DNA of 64,000 nucleotides from contig JAJEIE010000027.1 of the NCBI GenBank assembly GCA_022827625.1, positions 300,827 to 364,826 on the forward strand, given 5' to 3'. Below, piece after piece: positions 16,631-24,963 of this stretch. This DNA is from Candidatus Poribacteria bacterium. GTDB lineage: Bacteria; Poribacteria; WGA-4E; WGA-3G. Within the stretch, counting starts at the first letter, position 1. Each line of letters begins with the position of its first letter. The notes beneath the pieces are model-generated. The model was not told where the DNA came from and ran no database searches. It was given only the letters and a program-made list of their open reading frames with translations. The translations under genes were made by a program, and so were the position numbers.

Positions 16631-17475
16631 ATTCGCTCATACGATTTCTTGCTAATAAGCCAAAACGATGCCGGATACTGATAGGCTTTGGATTCGTACT
16701 CCTCGCTGTATGTTATACGACAACGAGTCATGCCAAAATTGATCCGAAGACAGTCGTTGGTATCTGGCTTTTCGATGAAGGTACTGGGAAAATCGCTGAA
16801 GATTTATCTGGAAACGGCAATGATGGTGAACTCAAAGAAGGCACGAAATGGGAAGATGGACAATTCAGGCAAGCCGTTGTATTTGACGGAAAAGATGACT
16901 ACGTCGAAATCCTTCCGTCCCCGTTGTTTAATCCCGAAGTGTTCACAGTTACTTTCTGGATGTATCCGACGGAGGTTGGTGGTAACAACCCCGCAGGGAA
17001 AGGTGCGGCGACCCTTATCATCGCAAATGGTAACCCCGGGGACGGTGGCGGCGCGAATTGGTGGTTTGAATTCTGGAACGGTGGTAACTTTGAGTTTAAA
17101 AGCTGCCAAGCCGGTTGTGCTGCCGCGAGCACGCCAGTGGATACACCGGACAAATGGTATTTTGTAGCCGGTATCTATAACGGCACGGAATACGAACTCT
17201 ACATTGATGCCGAGTTTAAGTCAAAAGGACCGAATAAGGTCGGTGCCCCTGAGAAAGGTTTGCTCATCGGAAGTGGACTCTGTCCAGCGGGTCACGGCTG
17301 CGATGGCGGCTATTTCAAAGGCATCGTCGACGATGTTGCTATGTTTAGCGATGCTTTGAGCGAGGCAGACCTGAAAACACTCATGGAAGATGGTGTTGGC
17401 AAAGTCCTTGGCGTTGCGCCTGTAGAACCTACAGCCAAATTAGCGACGACATGGGGCAATTTAAAAACGCGTTGA
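16627..17475 (+). CDS. secreted LamG/concanavalin-like domain protein
   Basis: 282 aa. It has a long signal peptide (basic n-region, LIGFGFVLLAVCYTTTSHA cleavage region near residue 36). A single LamG/ConA-like jelly-roll follows, about 42-255: VVGIWLFDEGTGKIAEDLSG, NGNDGEL, AVVFDGKDDYVEI, FTVTFWMYP, WYFVAGIYNGTEYELYID, and FKGIVDDVAMFSDALSEADL. Such domains bind carbohydrate or protein ligands outside the cell. The protein ends in a short tail, KLATTWGNLKTR, that looks like a separate motif. It is coupled to the two-TM gene by an ATGA overlap. Confidence 0.82.
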   Translation: MNSLIRFLANKPKRCRILIGFGFVLLAVCYTTTSHAKIDPKTVVGIWLFDEGTGKIAEDLSGNGNDGELKEGTKWEDGQFRQAVVFDGKDDYVEILPSPLFNPEVFTVTFWMYPTEVGGNNPAGKGAATLIIANGNPGDGGGANWWFEFWNGGNFEFKSCQAGCAAASTPVDTPDKWYFVAGIYNGTEYELYIDAEFKSKGPNKVGAPEKGLLIGSGLCPAGHGCDGGYFKGIVDDVAMFSDALSEADLKTLMEDGVGKVLGVAPVEPTAKLATTWGNLKTR

Positions 17476-17493
17476 AGGGTAGAACCTGTTAGT

Positions 17494-18582
17494 ATGGAAC
17501 AACAAGTAAAGAACGACTTACTTCTTCGCGCAGCAAGATGCCTGCCGGTCGAACGCGTCCCTGTGTGGATGATGCGGCAGGCTGGAAGATCAGATCCCCT
17601 TTACCGGCAGATTCGGCAAGAGATTAACCTCCCTTTGGAACGTCTTTTCCGAACCTGCCCGACACCCATATCAGAAACCGATGTAGAATGGGCAGTTAAG
17701 ATTTCACTCCTGCCTAAACGGATCGGTGTCGATGCTATTATCGTCTACAAAGATATTCTCACACCGCTCGCACCAATGGGGGCACACTTCCGATTTGCCC
17801 CCGGTCCCATCTTAGACTCGCCGATTCGGACGCAAGCACAAATCGATGCGCTTCAGCCACTCCATGAACCCTCAACGCAGTTAGCGTTTACTGGACGGGT
17901 CATTCGTGATCTACGCCAGACCTTGAATGAAGCACTACCGCTCATCGGTTTTGCCGGTGCGCCTTTGACGCTCGCGTTCTTCCTCATCGCGGGCGAAAGT
18001 CCCATCAAACGTGGTACGGGTGTATCCGAGAAGGCGACCCCGGTTTTCCAAATGATGGAAGAGGCACCTAAACGCCTGCATTGTCTCCTCGACAAGTTGA
18101 CAGATATGACAATTCATTATTTGAACTACCAGATTAGCCAAGGCGTTCAAGTGGTACAACTCTTCGAGTCGATTGCGGATGTCTTGCCGCGTCAGACCTA
18201 CGAGAACTTCGCTTTCCCTTATCACCAACGAATTTTTGCTGAGGTGAACTCAGAAATACCCCGAATACTCTTCGCAAAAGAGTGTTCGTATCTCGATTTA
18301 ATGCACCAGAGTGGCGCCGATGTACTCAGTGTCGGAAAATGCGTTGATCTCGGTAAAGCCAAAGAACTGACAAACAGTGCTGTCGCTTTTCAGGGAAATG
18401 TTGACAACGATATTCTCCGAGACGGGACACCCGCCGACATCACGGCAGCTGTCAAGATCTGTTTAGAACAAGGGGCGAAAACCGGACATATCCTGAATCT
18501 GAGCCATGGACTTCATAGAGATACGCCTTTCGAAAACGTTAAACATTTTGTAAATATTGCGAAAACACTACAGGAAAGTTAA
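17494..18582 (+). CDS. hemE: uroporphyrinogen decarboxylase
   Basis: 362 aa, the normal HemE length. It decarboxylates the four acetate side chains of uroporphyrinogen III to coproporphyrinogen III. The N-terminal signature VPVWMMRQAGRSDPLYR carries the catalytic arginines. Other marks are DAIIVYKDILTPLAPMG, FAGAPLTLAFFLI, and a closing ILNLSHGLHRDTPFENVK. The stop overlaps the next ATG by one base (18582). First gene of a haem cluster with hemH and the protoporphyrinogen oxidase. Confidence 0.95.
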   Translation: MEQQVKNDLLLRAARCLPVERVPVWMMRQAGRSDPLYRQIRQEINLPLERLFRTCPTPISETDVEWAVKISLLPKRIGVDAIIVYKDILTPLAPMGAHFRFAPGPILDSPIRTQAQIDALQPLHEPSTQLAFTGRVIRDLRQTLNEALPLIGFAGAPLTLAFFLIAGESPIKRGTGVSEKATPVFQMMEEAPKRLHCLLDKLTDMTIHYLNYQISQGVQVVQLFESIADVLPRQTYENFAFPYHQRIFAEVNSEIPRILFAKECSYLDLMHQSGADVLSVGKCVDLGKAKELTNSAVAFQGNVDNDILRDGTPADITAAVKICLEQGAKTGHILNLSHGLHRDTPFENVKHFVNIAKTLQES

Positions 18583-20039
18583 TGAGAAACATTTTGGAAA
18601 ATCCTTTTGCCCCACGGCAATATGGAGAGCTTGTTAAAGTAACAGAACGCGTGTATCTGTTTCGTAATATCGTTAATTCCTCTATCATCATTGGGGATAA
18701 AGGGATTGCGGTAATTGATACACAGGTAAATCAAACGATGGGGCAGCGACTCCTTAAAGCGATTCGCACTATCACAGATAAACCCATTCTGTACGCAATT
18801 AACACACACTATCACTGGGATCATACGAATGGAAATACTGTTTTTCACAGCGCAGGCGCGACTGTCGTTGCACGCGAAATGACAAAAGACTTTATGGTGA
18901 ATAGGTCACCTCGGCAAGAGGCGTTCCTCCGTTCTCGCGGTTTTACGCTGGGTGATGCGCCCTTTCTTCCACAGAAGACCTTTGAACACGAAATCGAACT
19001 CGATTTAGGCAATCAGCCCCTGCATCTCATCCACTTGGGGAAGGCGGAAACAGATGATGCGACGGCTATCAGAATCCCGGCAGAGAGGTGCATCGTCTCT
19101 GGCGATACCGTTATGACGGGGAGCTTTCCTATCTTTGGGCAACCTGTTATGAACGAAGGACTCATGGCGAATCACGATTGGATTGACACAATTCGTGAAC
19201 TTCGCACTTATGGACCAGAGCATGTATTGCCCGGACATGGACCTTTAGCACACGACGCAGAAATTGATTTGTTACTCGAAATTGAAACCTATTTCCTAAC
19301 GGAAGTCCGAAAACGTTTTGAACAGGGCATGTCTTTGCCGACATTGTTGGCGGATATGGAAGTTAAGTTTCCCAGCTGGATTCGGGAGATTGCTGAGGTT
19401 TGGGGAACCCCGCGCTATGCAATTTTAAGGGTATATCGTGGATTAATCGATGACCCGGAGCCGGGTTGGCAACATCTCAAACCCTCGGCTATTCCAACTG
19501 CTGATGCTGAAAAATTGCACCAACGGACGCGCGAACTTCAAGACTTTGAGGCCTATTGTGAAACTGCTGAGGAGGTGGCAGAGGGCAACGACTTCGGCTT
19601 GGCTATCGCTATTTTAAAAAGTGCTACCGAAAAATATCCGAACCTACCTGAGGCGTGGACTGCATACGCAGATATGCTTACACAGGCATCCCGAACGGTG
19701 TCAAGTGTGCTTGAAAAAGGCGATTTCTTTGCTGAGGTAGAAAGGGCTTTGGATGTTGCACTTGAACTAAACCCTGACTATGCGCCAGCACATCTCCAAC
19801 GGGGTTATAACCGTATTCTTTCTGCTTATCGCAACGGTGATGAAACGGAGACGGGGCTCAAGTCGATCTATAAAGCCTTGGTCTGTGGGCTTCATGGCAG
19901 GCGGGTCGCACAAGCCTATTTTTCTATTGGACTTTCACATCGGACGAATGGAAATGAGACGCTCGCACGTGAAGCGTTTGCGAACGCAATTGCCGCTGAC
20001 GCAACGTTTATGCCTGCACAACTCGCCAATATGGCATGA
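18582..20039 (+). CDS. MBL-fold metallo-hydrolase with C-terminal TPR-like domain
   Basis: 485 aa. The metallo-beta-lactamase domain (about 20-240) has the dinuclear zinc motif THYHWDHTNGN (H76, H78, D80, H81), IVSGDTVMTG and LPGHGPL. The C-terminal half (about 330-485) is helical with tetratricopeptide-like repeats (ALELNPDYAPAHLQRGYNRI). The layout resembles alkylsulfatase-like MBL proteins with a dimerisation/TPR domain, so a sulfate-ester or other ester hydrolase is plausible. Substrate unknown. It overlaps hemE by one base and is followed by hemH, suggesting co-expression with haem synthesis. Confidence 0.8.
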   Translation: MRNILENPFAPRQYGELVKVTERVYLFRNIVNSSIIIGDKGIAVIDTQVNQTMGQRLLKAIRTITDKPILYAINTHYHWDHTNGNTVFHSAGATVVAREMTKDFMVNRSPRQEAFLRSRGFTLGDAPFLPQKTFEHEIELDLGNQPLHLIHLGKAETDDATAIRIPAERCIVSGDTVMTGSFPIFGQPVMNEGLMANHDWIDTIRELRTYGPEHVLPGHGPLAHDAEIDLLLEIETYFLTEVRKRFEQGMSLPTLLADMEVKFPSWIREIAEVWGTPRYAILRVYRGLIDDPEPGWQHLKPSAIPTADAEKLHQRTRELQDFEAYCETAEEVAEGNDFGLAIAILKSATEKYPNLPEAWTAYADMLTQASRTVSSVLEKGDFFAEVERALDVALELNPDYAPAHLQRGYNRILSAYRNGDETETGLKSIYKALVCGLHGRRVAQAYFSIGLSHRTNGNETLAREAFANAIAADATFMPAQLANMA

Positions 20040-20050
20040 AAGGAGGCGAA

Positions 20051-20995
20051 ATGAAATACGATAGTGTTCTGTTGGTCGCATTCGGCGGACCGACCCCCGG
20101 ATGCTGCCAACAATACGATAGCGACGCCTGTCCCGGCGAAGCCTACTGCTTTGTCAAAGGCATTGTGGGACCGGCTGAATCTCAAATAGAACGTATAAAA
20201 GACATCTCTGCACATTATATAAAATTAGGTGGGTTTTCGCCGTTTAACGAATTGACTTTCGGACAAGCCACCGCATTAGAAAACACACTGAGAAAACGAG
20301 ACGTACCACTCCCTGTTTATGCCGGATTCAGACATTGGAACCCGTATTTAAAAGAGGTTATCGCGGAAATGGCGCGAAAAGGACACCGCAAAATACTCGG
20401 CATTATCATGGCACCCCACCAGTCCAAAGTCAGTTGGGAATGGTATCAACAAACGGTAAAAAAAGGGATTGATGCAATTGATGGTGAGAAACCGTCTATC
20501 GATTATCTTGATCCGTGGTACACACATAGCGGTTATGTCGGTGCGATCGCTGAAATTATCAAAACGGCGTCTGGCGACAAATTAGAACGTGCCAAACTTG
20601 TTTTTACGGCGCACGCGATTCCGCAAGCCGCAGCGAATACCTCGCCTTACACGCAACAATTTAGAAAAACTGGCGAAGCGGTTGCTCAAGAGATAGGGAA
20701 ATCCCGGTTTGGTTTGGCGTACCAGAGTGCTGTAGAAAACAGCCCGATACCGTGGACACAACCGGATATCAACGATTGGATTAAAGCCGAAAAAACGAAA
20801 GGCGTTGATACTATTGTCGCTTCTCCAATCGGTTTCCTCTGTGACCACGTGGAGGTCCTCTATGACTTGGATATAGAGGCAGCAGAGACAGCGGCCGCGT
20901 GCGGGGTTGATTTTATTCGGGTAGGCACTGTTGGTTCCCATCCTAAATTTATCGGTATGTTGGCAGACTTCGTCTGTGAGAAATTCCGTTCGTAG
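20051..20995 (+). CDS. hemH: ferrochelatase with cysteine-rich N-terminal insert
   Basis: 314 aa. Inserts Fe(II) into a porphyrin in the last steps of haem synthesis. The catalytic His is H188 in FTAHAIP, the acidic residue is E268 in DHVEVLYDLDIEA, and YQSAVENSPIPWTQPDI lies between. After the FGGP start the protein has C18, C19, C27 and C33 in place of the usual loop, possibly a metal or Fe-S site. The ATG at 20051 has a perfect AGGAGG 4 nt upstream; an earlier in-frame ATG at 20036 overlaps the previous gene. Its stop codon lies inside an inverted repeat. Confidence 0.9.
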   Translation: MKYDSVLLVAFGGPTPGCCQQYDSDACPGEAYCFVKGIVGPAESQIERIKDISAHYIKLGGFSPFNELTFGQATALENTLRKRDVPLPVYAGFRHWNPYLKEVIAEMARKGHRKILGIIMAPHQSKVSWEWYQQTVKKGIDAIDGEKPSIDYLDPWYTHSGYVGAIAEIIKTASGDKLERAKLVFTAHAIPQAAANTSPYTQQFRKTGEAVAQEIGKSRFGLAYQSAVENSPIPWTQPDINDWIKAEKTKGVDTIVASPIGFLCDHVEVLYDLDIEAAETAAACGVDFIRVGTVGSHPKFIGMLADFVCEKFRS

Positions 20996-21097
20996 TAGGG
21001 AAACCGTTCATTACCCGTTTTGAATTGATAGTGAAAGTAAAAAATAACTGAAGCACTGCTTAACACAACGTGCGATGAATCGCACTACTACGAACGG
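20986..21097. repeat. inverted-repeat element overlapping the hemH stop
   Basis: CCGTTCGTAGTAG (20986-20998) and CTACTACGAACGG (21085-21097) are perfect 13-bp arms. Inside the right arm is TGCGATGAATCGCA. The hemH TAG is within the left arm. The same family occurs at 59443-59498. Confidence 0.75.
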
Positions 21098-21162
21098 ATG
21101 TTTGTTAAGAGATGGGTGTCTACTTAATTGTAGGCTTTACTATAGATAGATTGAGGGTTCTT

Positions 21163-22578
21163 ATGTCGGAAAAGGCGGAGAGGAAGCGGGCCATTGTTAT
21201 TGGCGGCGGCATCACAGGATTAGCGGCGTGCTACCGCTTGCAGCGTGAAGCCGCAGCGCGCGATATTCCACTTGATGTTACCCTCCTTGAAGCGACCACG
21301 CGCGTCGGGGGCGTGATTCGTACCGAACACCGCGACGGCTTCCTCCTTGAGCACGGTCCTGATGCTTTTCTCTCAACAAAACCGGCGGCAAAAACACTCT
21401 GTGAAGAGCTCGGGATTGCGGATCAATTCATCGGAACTAATCCGAAACTCCGTCAGAGTTTTGTCCTCCGAAATGGGGAATTGCATCCCGTTCCTGAAAG
21501 CTTTTACTTGATGGCACCAGGGGCGTTCAAGCCGTTTTTAAAAAGCCCGCTCTTCAGTTGGCACGGTAAGCTGCGGATGGCAATGGAACTCTTTATTCCA
21601 CGCCGCGGAAGGGATACGGATGAAGCCGTAGCACACTTCGTCAGACGGCGGCTTGGGACCGAGGCTTTCACACGGATAGCGCAGCCTATGATCGGTGGTA
21701 TCTATACCTCAGATGCCGAAAACCTCAGTTTAAAGGCGACCTTTCCAAGATTCTTGGAGATGGAAAATACACACGGTAGTATTATCAAAGCACTCCGCGC
21801 ACAAAGGAAGCAGGCAGCCGAAACAAGTCAAGGGACAAGTGGGCCGCGTTATAGTCTGTTTCTTTCATTCAAGTCCGGCATGCAGACCTTGGTCGATACG
21901 CTTACTGAAGTTGTATCTGACTGTATTAGGTTAGATGCGAGCGTGGAAGGTATCGAGCATACCCACGATACTGGATGGCGTGTTTCACTGGCTAACGGAG
22001 AGGTGTTTAATTCGGAACTCCTCTGCCTTGCGCTACCAGCACGACAAGCAGGCGCGCTTGTCGAAAATGTGTCTGTACCGCTTGCCACACAAGTCAAGGC
22101 TATTCCGTATGCTTCCTCCGCGACTGTTAACTTAGCGTTCCGTCGTGCGGATGTCACGCACCCGCTGGACGGGATGGGATTTGTCGTTCCGGCTCCTGAA
22201 AATCTTTCTATCATCGGTTGTTCGTTCAGTAGTGTTAAATTTGAAGGTCGCGCCCCAACCGAACACGTCTTGTTACGTGCTTTCATCGGCGAACCGAAGT
22301 CTAAACAGTCTGAAAGTGAACTGCTTGAATTGTGTCAAGCAGATCTAACGCCGATTCTCGGCATCAAAGGTCCCCCACAATTTACTGTCGTTAGCAAGCA
22401 TCCGCAGGCAATGGCACAGTATCAAGTGGGACACCAAGACGTTGTTAGCACTGTGGAACGACTCGCCAACGAATTGCCAGGATTTGCCGTTGCTGGAAAC
22501 GGTTACTACGGCGTAGGAATCCCAGATTGTATTCGCAGTGGAGAGGCAGCAGCGCTCGCGCTCTTAGATAGGCTGTAA
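21163..22578 (+). CDS. hemG: protoporphyrinogen/coproporphyrinogen oxidase, FAD type
   Basis: 471-aa FAD-dependent oxidase (also called HemY/CgoX) that oxidises a porphyrinogen to the porphyrin. The Rossmann FAD motif is AIVIGGGITGLAACYRLQ at the N-terminus, with TRVGGVIRTEHRDGFLLEHG next. The C-terminal FAD loop is GFAVAGNGYYGVGIPDCIRS. The ATG at 21163 is chosen because GAGGG lies about 5 nt upstream. Whether it works on protoporphyrinogen or coproporphyrinogen is not decided by sequence; no HemQ is in the window. The cytochrome gene follows after 9 bp. Confidence 0.92.
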   Translation: MSEKAERKRAIVIGGGITGLAACYRLQREAAARDIPLDVTLLEATTRVGGVIRTEHRDGFLLEHGPDAFLSTKPAAKTLCEELGIADQFIGTNPKLRQSFVLRNGELHPVPESFYLMAPGAFKPFLKSPLFSWHGKLRMAMELFIPRRGRDTDEAVAHFVRRRLGTEAFTRIAQPMIGGIYTSDAENLSLKATFPRFLEMENTHGSIIKALRAQRKQAAETSQGTSGPRYSLFLSFKSGMQTLVDTLTEVVSDCIRLDASVEGIEHTHDTGWRVSLANGEVFNSELLCLALPARQAGALVENVSVPLATQVKAIPYASSATVNLAFRRADVTHPLDGMGFVVPAPENLSIIGCSFSSVKFEGRAPTEHVLLRAFIGEPKSKQSESELLELCQADLTPILGIKGPPQFTVVSKHPQAMAQYQVGHQDVVSTVERLANELPGFAVAGNGYYGVGIPDCIRSGEAAALALLDRL

Positions 22579-22587
22579 GAGAGGATG

Positions 22588-23607
22588 ATGAGTTTCACGC
22601 GAACGCACCGACATATAGTCGGTATCAGCTTTGGACTTTTGGGATGTATTTTCATCACACTCATGGGTGTCTTTACGCTACGTGCTGACAACCAGACGGA
22701 CGGTGTAGCGGCGGTGTATCAGGGGTTTCGGGACGGAAAGTGCCAAAGCTGCCATCCTGCAATCTGGAGAGAGTGGGAAAATTCCATGCACGCCAAGGCG
22801 TGGGTTGATGAAATCTATCAAGCGGCTGCGAGCCAGGTCCCAGACAGAGAAACGAAATGCGATCAGTGCCATGCGCCGCAACCGATTCTTGTCACAGGTG
22901 TCGGGAAAATGCCGAAGCTGAGAGACAGGGACCGAGAAGCTGGTGTTTCATGTCTGGTTTGTCATCTGGATGCACACGGTGCGATGCACGGGCCCCCAGC
23001 AAGCGCGGAAACCTATTTTCATGCGAATGTAACCAATCCTGTTCATACCGACCCAACAGCACTCTGTAGCACATGTCACGGTCAACCCAGTGTCCCAGAA
23101 CACGACCAAGTTTCCAGTTTTCTGAGTAGCAAGTTCGCTGAGAAAAACCAAGGTTGTGCCACGTGTCACATGCCGGTTGTGACCCGATTACAAAGTACGG
23201 CGAGTTACGAGAGTATTAAAGGTAGAAAGCACACTTGGCGTGGCAGCCGGAGTGTCGCACAGCTCAGGCGTGCTGCAGGTCTTCAACTTGAATACGAAAC
23301 TGGAAAGGTAAGTGTGAAACTTCAAAGTAAGACGGGGCACGTCTTACCGGGTGGGACCTTGCGGACTCTTATACTTGAAGTGGTACTTCTTACATCGGAG
23401 GGTATCGAACGTTGGAAACAGGCAGTTTCAATTTCTGACGACAATGAGAACCGTCTGCTTCCAGCGGAGCGTAGGACTTATACTTTTGATAATGTATCTG
23501 CTACAACCGGCGATACGATTAAAGCTGCGTTGATGTATCAATTGACGCCCGCAACTCCTGAAGCAGCATGGGTGTTAATGGCAGAGGCGAGTTATGTTGT
23601 GCCGTGA
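22588..23607 (+). CDS. membrane-anchored pentahaem cytochrome c
   Basis: 339 aa. An N-terminal hydrophobic helix (about 11-31) serves as signal or anchor. Five CxxCH sites follow: CQSCH, CDQCH, CLVCH, CSTCH and CATCH, so five c-type haems. The arrangement recalls cytochrome c554-like electron-transfer proteins. The last third lacks haem sites and looks like a beta-rich domain (SVKLQSKTGHVLPGG). GAGG precedes the ATG at 22588; ATG 22585 is equally in frame. Its place right after the porphyrinogen oxidase links it to local haem supply. Redox partner unknown. Confidence 0.85.
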   Translation: MSFTRTHRHIVGISFGLLGCIFITLMGVFTLRADNQTDGVAAVYQGFRDGKCQSCHPAIWREWENSMHAKAWVDEIYQAAASQVPDRETKCDQCHAPQPILVTGVGKMPKLRDRDREAGVSCLVCHLDAHGAMHGPPASAETYFHANVTNPVHTDPTALCSTCHGQPSVPEHDQVSSFLSSKFAEKNQGCATCHMPVVTRLQSTASYESIKGRKHTWRGSRSVAQLRRAAGLQLEYETGKVSVKLQSKTGHVLPGGTLRTLILEVVLLTSEGIERWKQAVSISDDNENRLLPAERRTYTFDNVSATTGDTIKAALMYQLTPATPEAAWVLMAEASYVVP

Positions 23608-23646
23608 TACAGTGGGATTTTTGTAGGAGGGATTTCCCAATCCCGA

Positions 23647-24387
23647 CTAAGCGTTCATATTGGGTAAAGAATCAAGACCGAGCAGACGCTTTAGGGTCGG
23701 TGTTGCCCGCGAGATAACGTCATCCGATACCAATTTCAGGTGTGCTTGTTGTGGTTTCAGAATCGAGCGGCAGAAGAAACCGAGTAACCCAACACGGGGT
23801 GCATTCGTTTTATTTTCTGAAGAACCGTGCCATATTGCGCCATTGACAATCAAGACGGATCCTCGCGGTCCGCAAATTTGTAACTCGTCGGCATATTCGA
23901 CCCCCGATTCAGGCAATGTCTCAAGTCGGCGATGGCTCCGCGGCACACAGCTGGTTGCCCCGTTTTCAAGTGTCCAGTCATCCAAAAACCATACGCTGTT
24001 GGCAACCATAGGAAAACTGGGACGCGGTGTGGGCAGGGCAGATAAGGGATAGTCGATATGGAGACCTGCGTCAGGCGCGCCCGGATAAAGCACGTTTACT
24101 GTAAATGAACTCAAGGTGCAATCGGAGCCGAGTAGATACGCCATTGCTGCGAGCATCTTTGGTTGTTGGATGGCTTCTTCAAAGATTTTGCCTTTATTGA
24201 TGAGGTTCCAGACGCGTTGGGCACTGCCGTTAGCAAGATATATATGGCTTTTATCGGTTTGCTGCTCGGCTGCAGCTAATGATAAAGCACGTTCTCGGAG
24301 TTCCGCGGTTGTGTCAGGCGGGATTAAGCTTTCCAGCAGCAGAAAACCTTCCGTGTCGAGTTGATTTTTTTCGGATTGCGTCAACAT
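23647..24387 (-). CDS. phytanoyl-CoA dioxygenase (PhyH) family protein
   Basis: 246-aa Fe(II)/2-oxoglutarate-dependent oxygenase. The iron ligands are H110-x-D112 (GLHIDYPL) and H187 (GAIWHGSSEN); R198 would bind 2-oxoglutarate. The Glu/Asp-rich strand SVWFLDDWTLENGATSCVP is typical of the family. Substrate unknown: PhyH proteins hydroxylate lipids and many small secondary metabolites. The ATG at 24387 has GAGGG upstream. A second member lies at 37463-38203. Confidence 0.88.
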   Translation of the reverse strand: MLTQSEKNQLDTEGFLLLESLIPPDTTAELRERALSLAAAEQQTDKSHIYLANGSAQRVWNLINKGKIFEEAIQQPKMLAAMAYLLGSDCTLSSFTVNVLYPGAPDAGLHIDYPLSALPTPRPSFPMVANSVWFLDDWTLENGATSCVPRSHRRLETLPESGVEYADELQICGPRGSVLIVNGAIWHGSSENKTNAPRVGLLGFFCRSILKPQQAHLKLVSDDVISRATPTLKRLLGLDSLPNMNA

Positions 24388-24412
24388 AAGATTGCCCTCG
24401 ATACATTTTTTC

Positions 24413-24441
24413 TTGACAGTTTAGGCGTTTTTTGATAATAT
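24413..24441 (+). promoter_or_regulatory. sigma-70 promoter P1 upstream of the giant gene
   Basis: TTGACA (24413-24418) and TAATAT (24436-24441), spacing 17 bp, pointing toward the giant surface-protein gene 520 bp away. Confidence 0.55.
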
Positions 24442-24509
24442 GTCAATTAGATTGTGATTTTCTACTCTTAAACAGTTGGAAATCTTCAGAACAAGATTGA
24501 AATTTTGAT

Positions 24510-24538
24510 TTGACATATTTTAAAGGTTGTGGTATCAT
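24510..24538 (+). promoter_or_regulatory. sigma-70 promoter P2 of the giant gene
   Basis: TTGACA (24510-24515) and TATCAT (24533-24538), spacing 17 bp. The transcript would have a 5' leader of about 420 nt with no coding region. That leader contains the hairpin at 24854-24907 and is otherwise AT-rich. Confidence 0.6.
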
Positions 24539-24853
24539 ATATAAGCAGACTGCAATTTAATCGATGATATACCGATGCGGCGGGAACAAATATTCACCGA
24601 TTGCATAAAAACATCACGTAACTGTAGAGTGTTTTGTCCGAATGACGAAATGTCTCTGCCGCTTAACGATTAAATGTTTGCTTAATTTCGCCACTTTATG
24701 GTAAAATAATAGAAAAATTCCCGCAAGGTCAAGCATAGAAGTTGGGTGTCGCTTTCCACTTACACTTGACTTTTGCCTTATGTTATACGAGAACCATCTC
24801 CTAAGGCTACATCGGTATCGGGAAGTTTTAAGCTCGTTGGTAAGATGTTATTT

Positions 24854-24907
24854 AGATGGGCAAACATCTACCCCCGTCGTTTTTGTTGTATTCTCGCTTG
24901 CCCATCT
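24854..24907 (+). other. leader hairpin before the giant gene
   Basis: AGATGGGCAA (24854-24863) pairs perfectly with TTGCCCATCT (24898-24907) around a 34-nt loop. No T run follows, so it is not an obvious terminator. It may be a leader structure or repeat. Confidence 0.45.
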
Positions 24908-24963
24908 GAGAAACTCAGTACTTAGTCTTGCTTGCGCGCAGGCTTAACGAGGAGGATGAGTTA

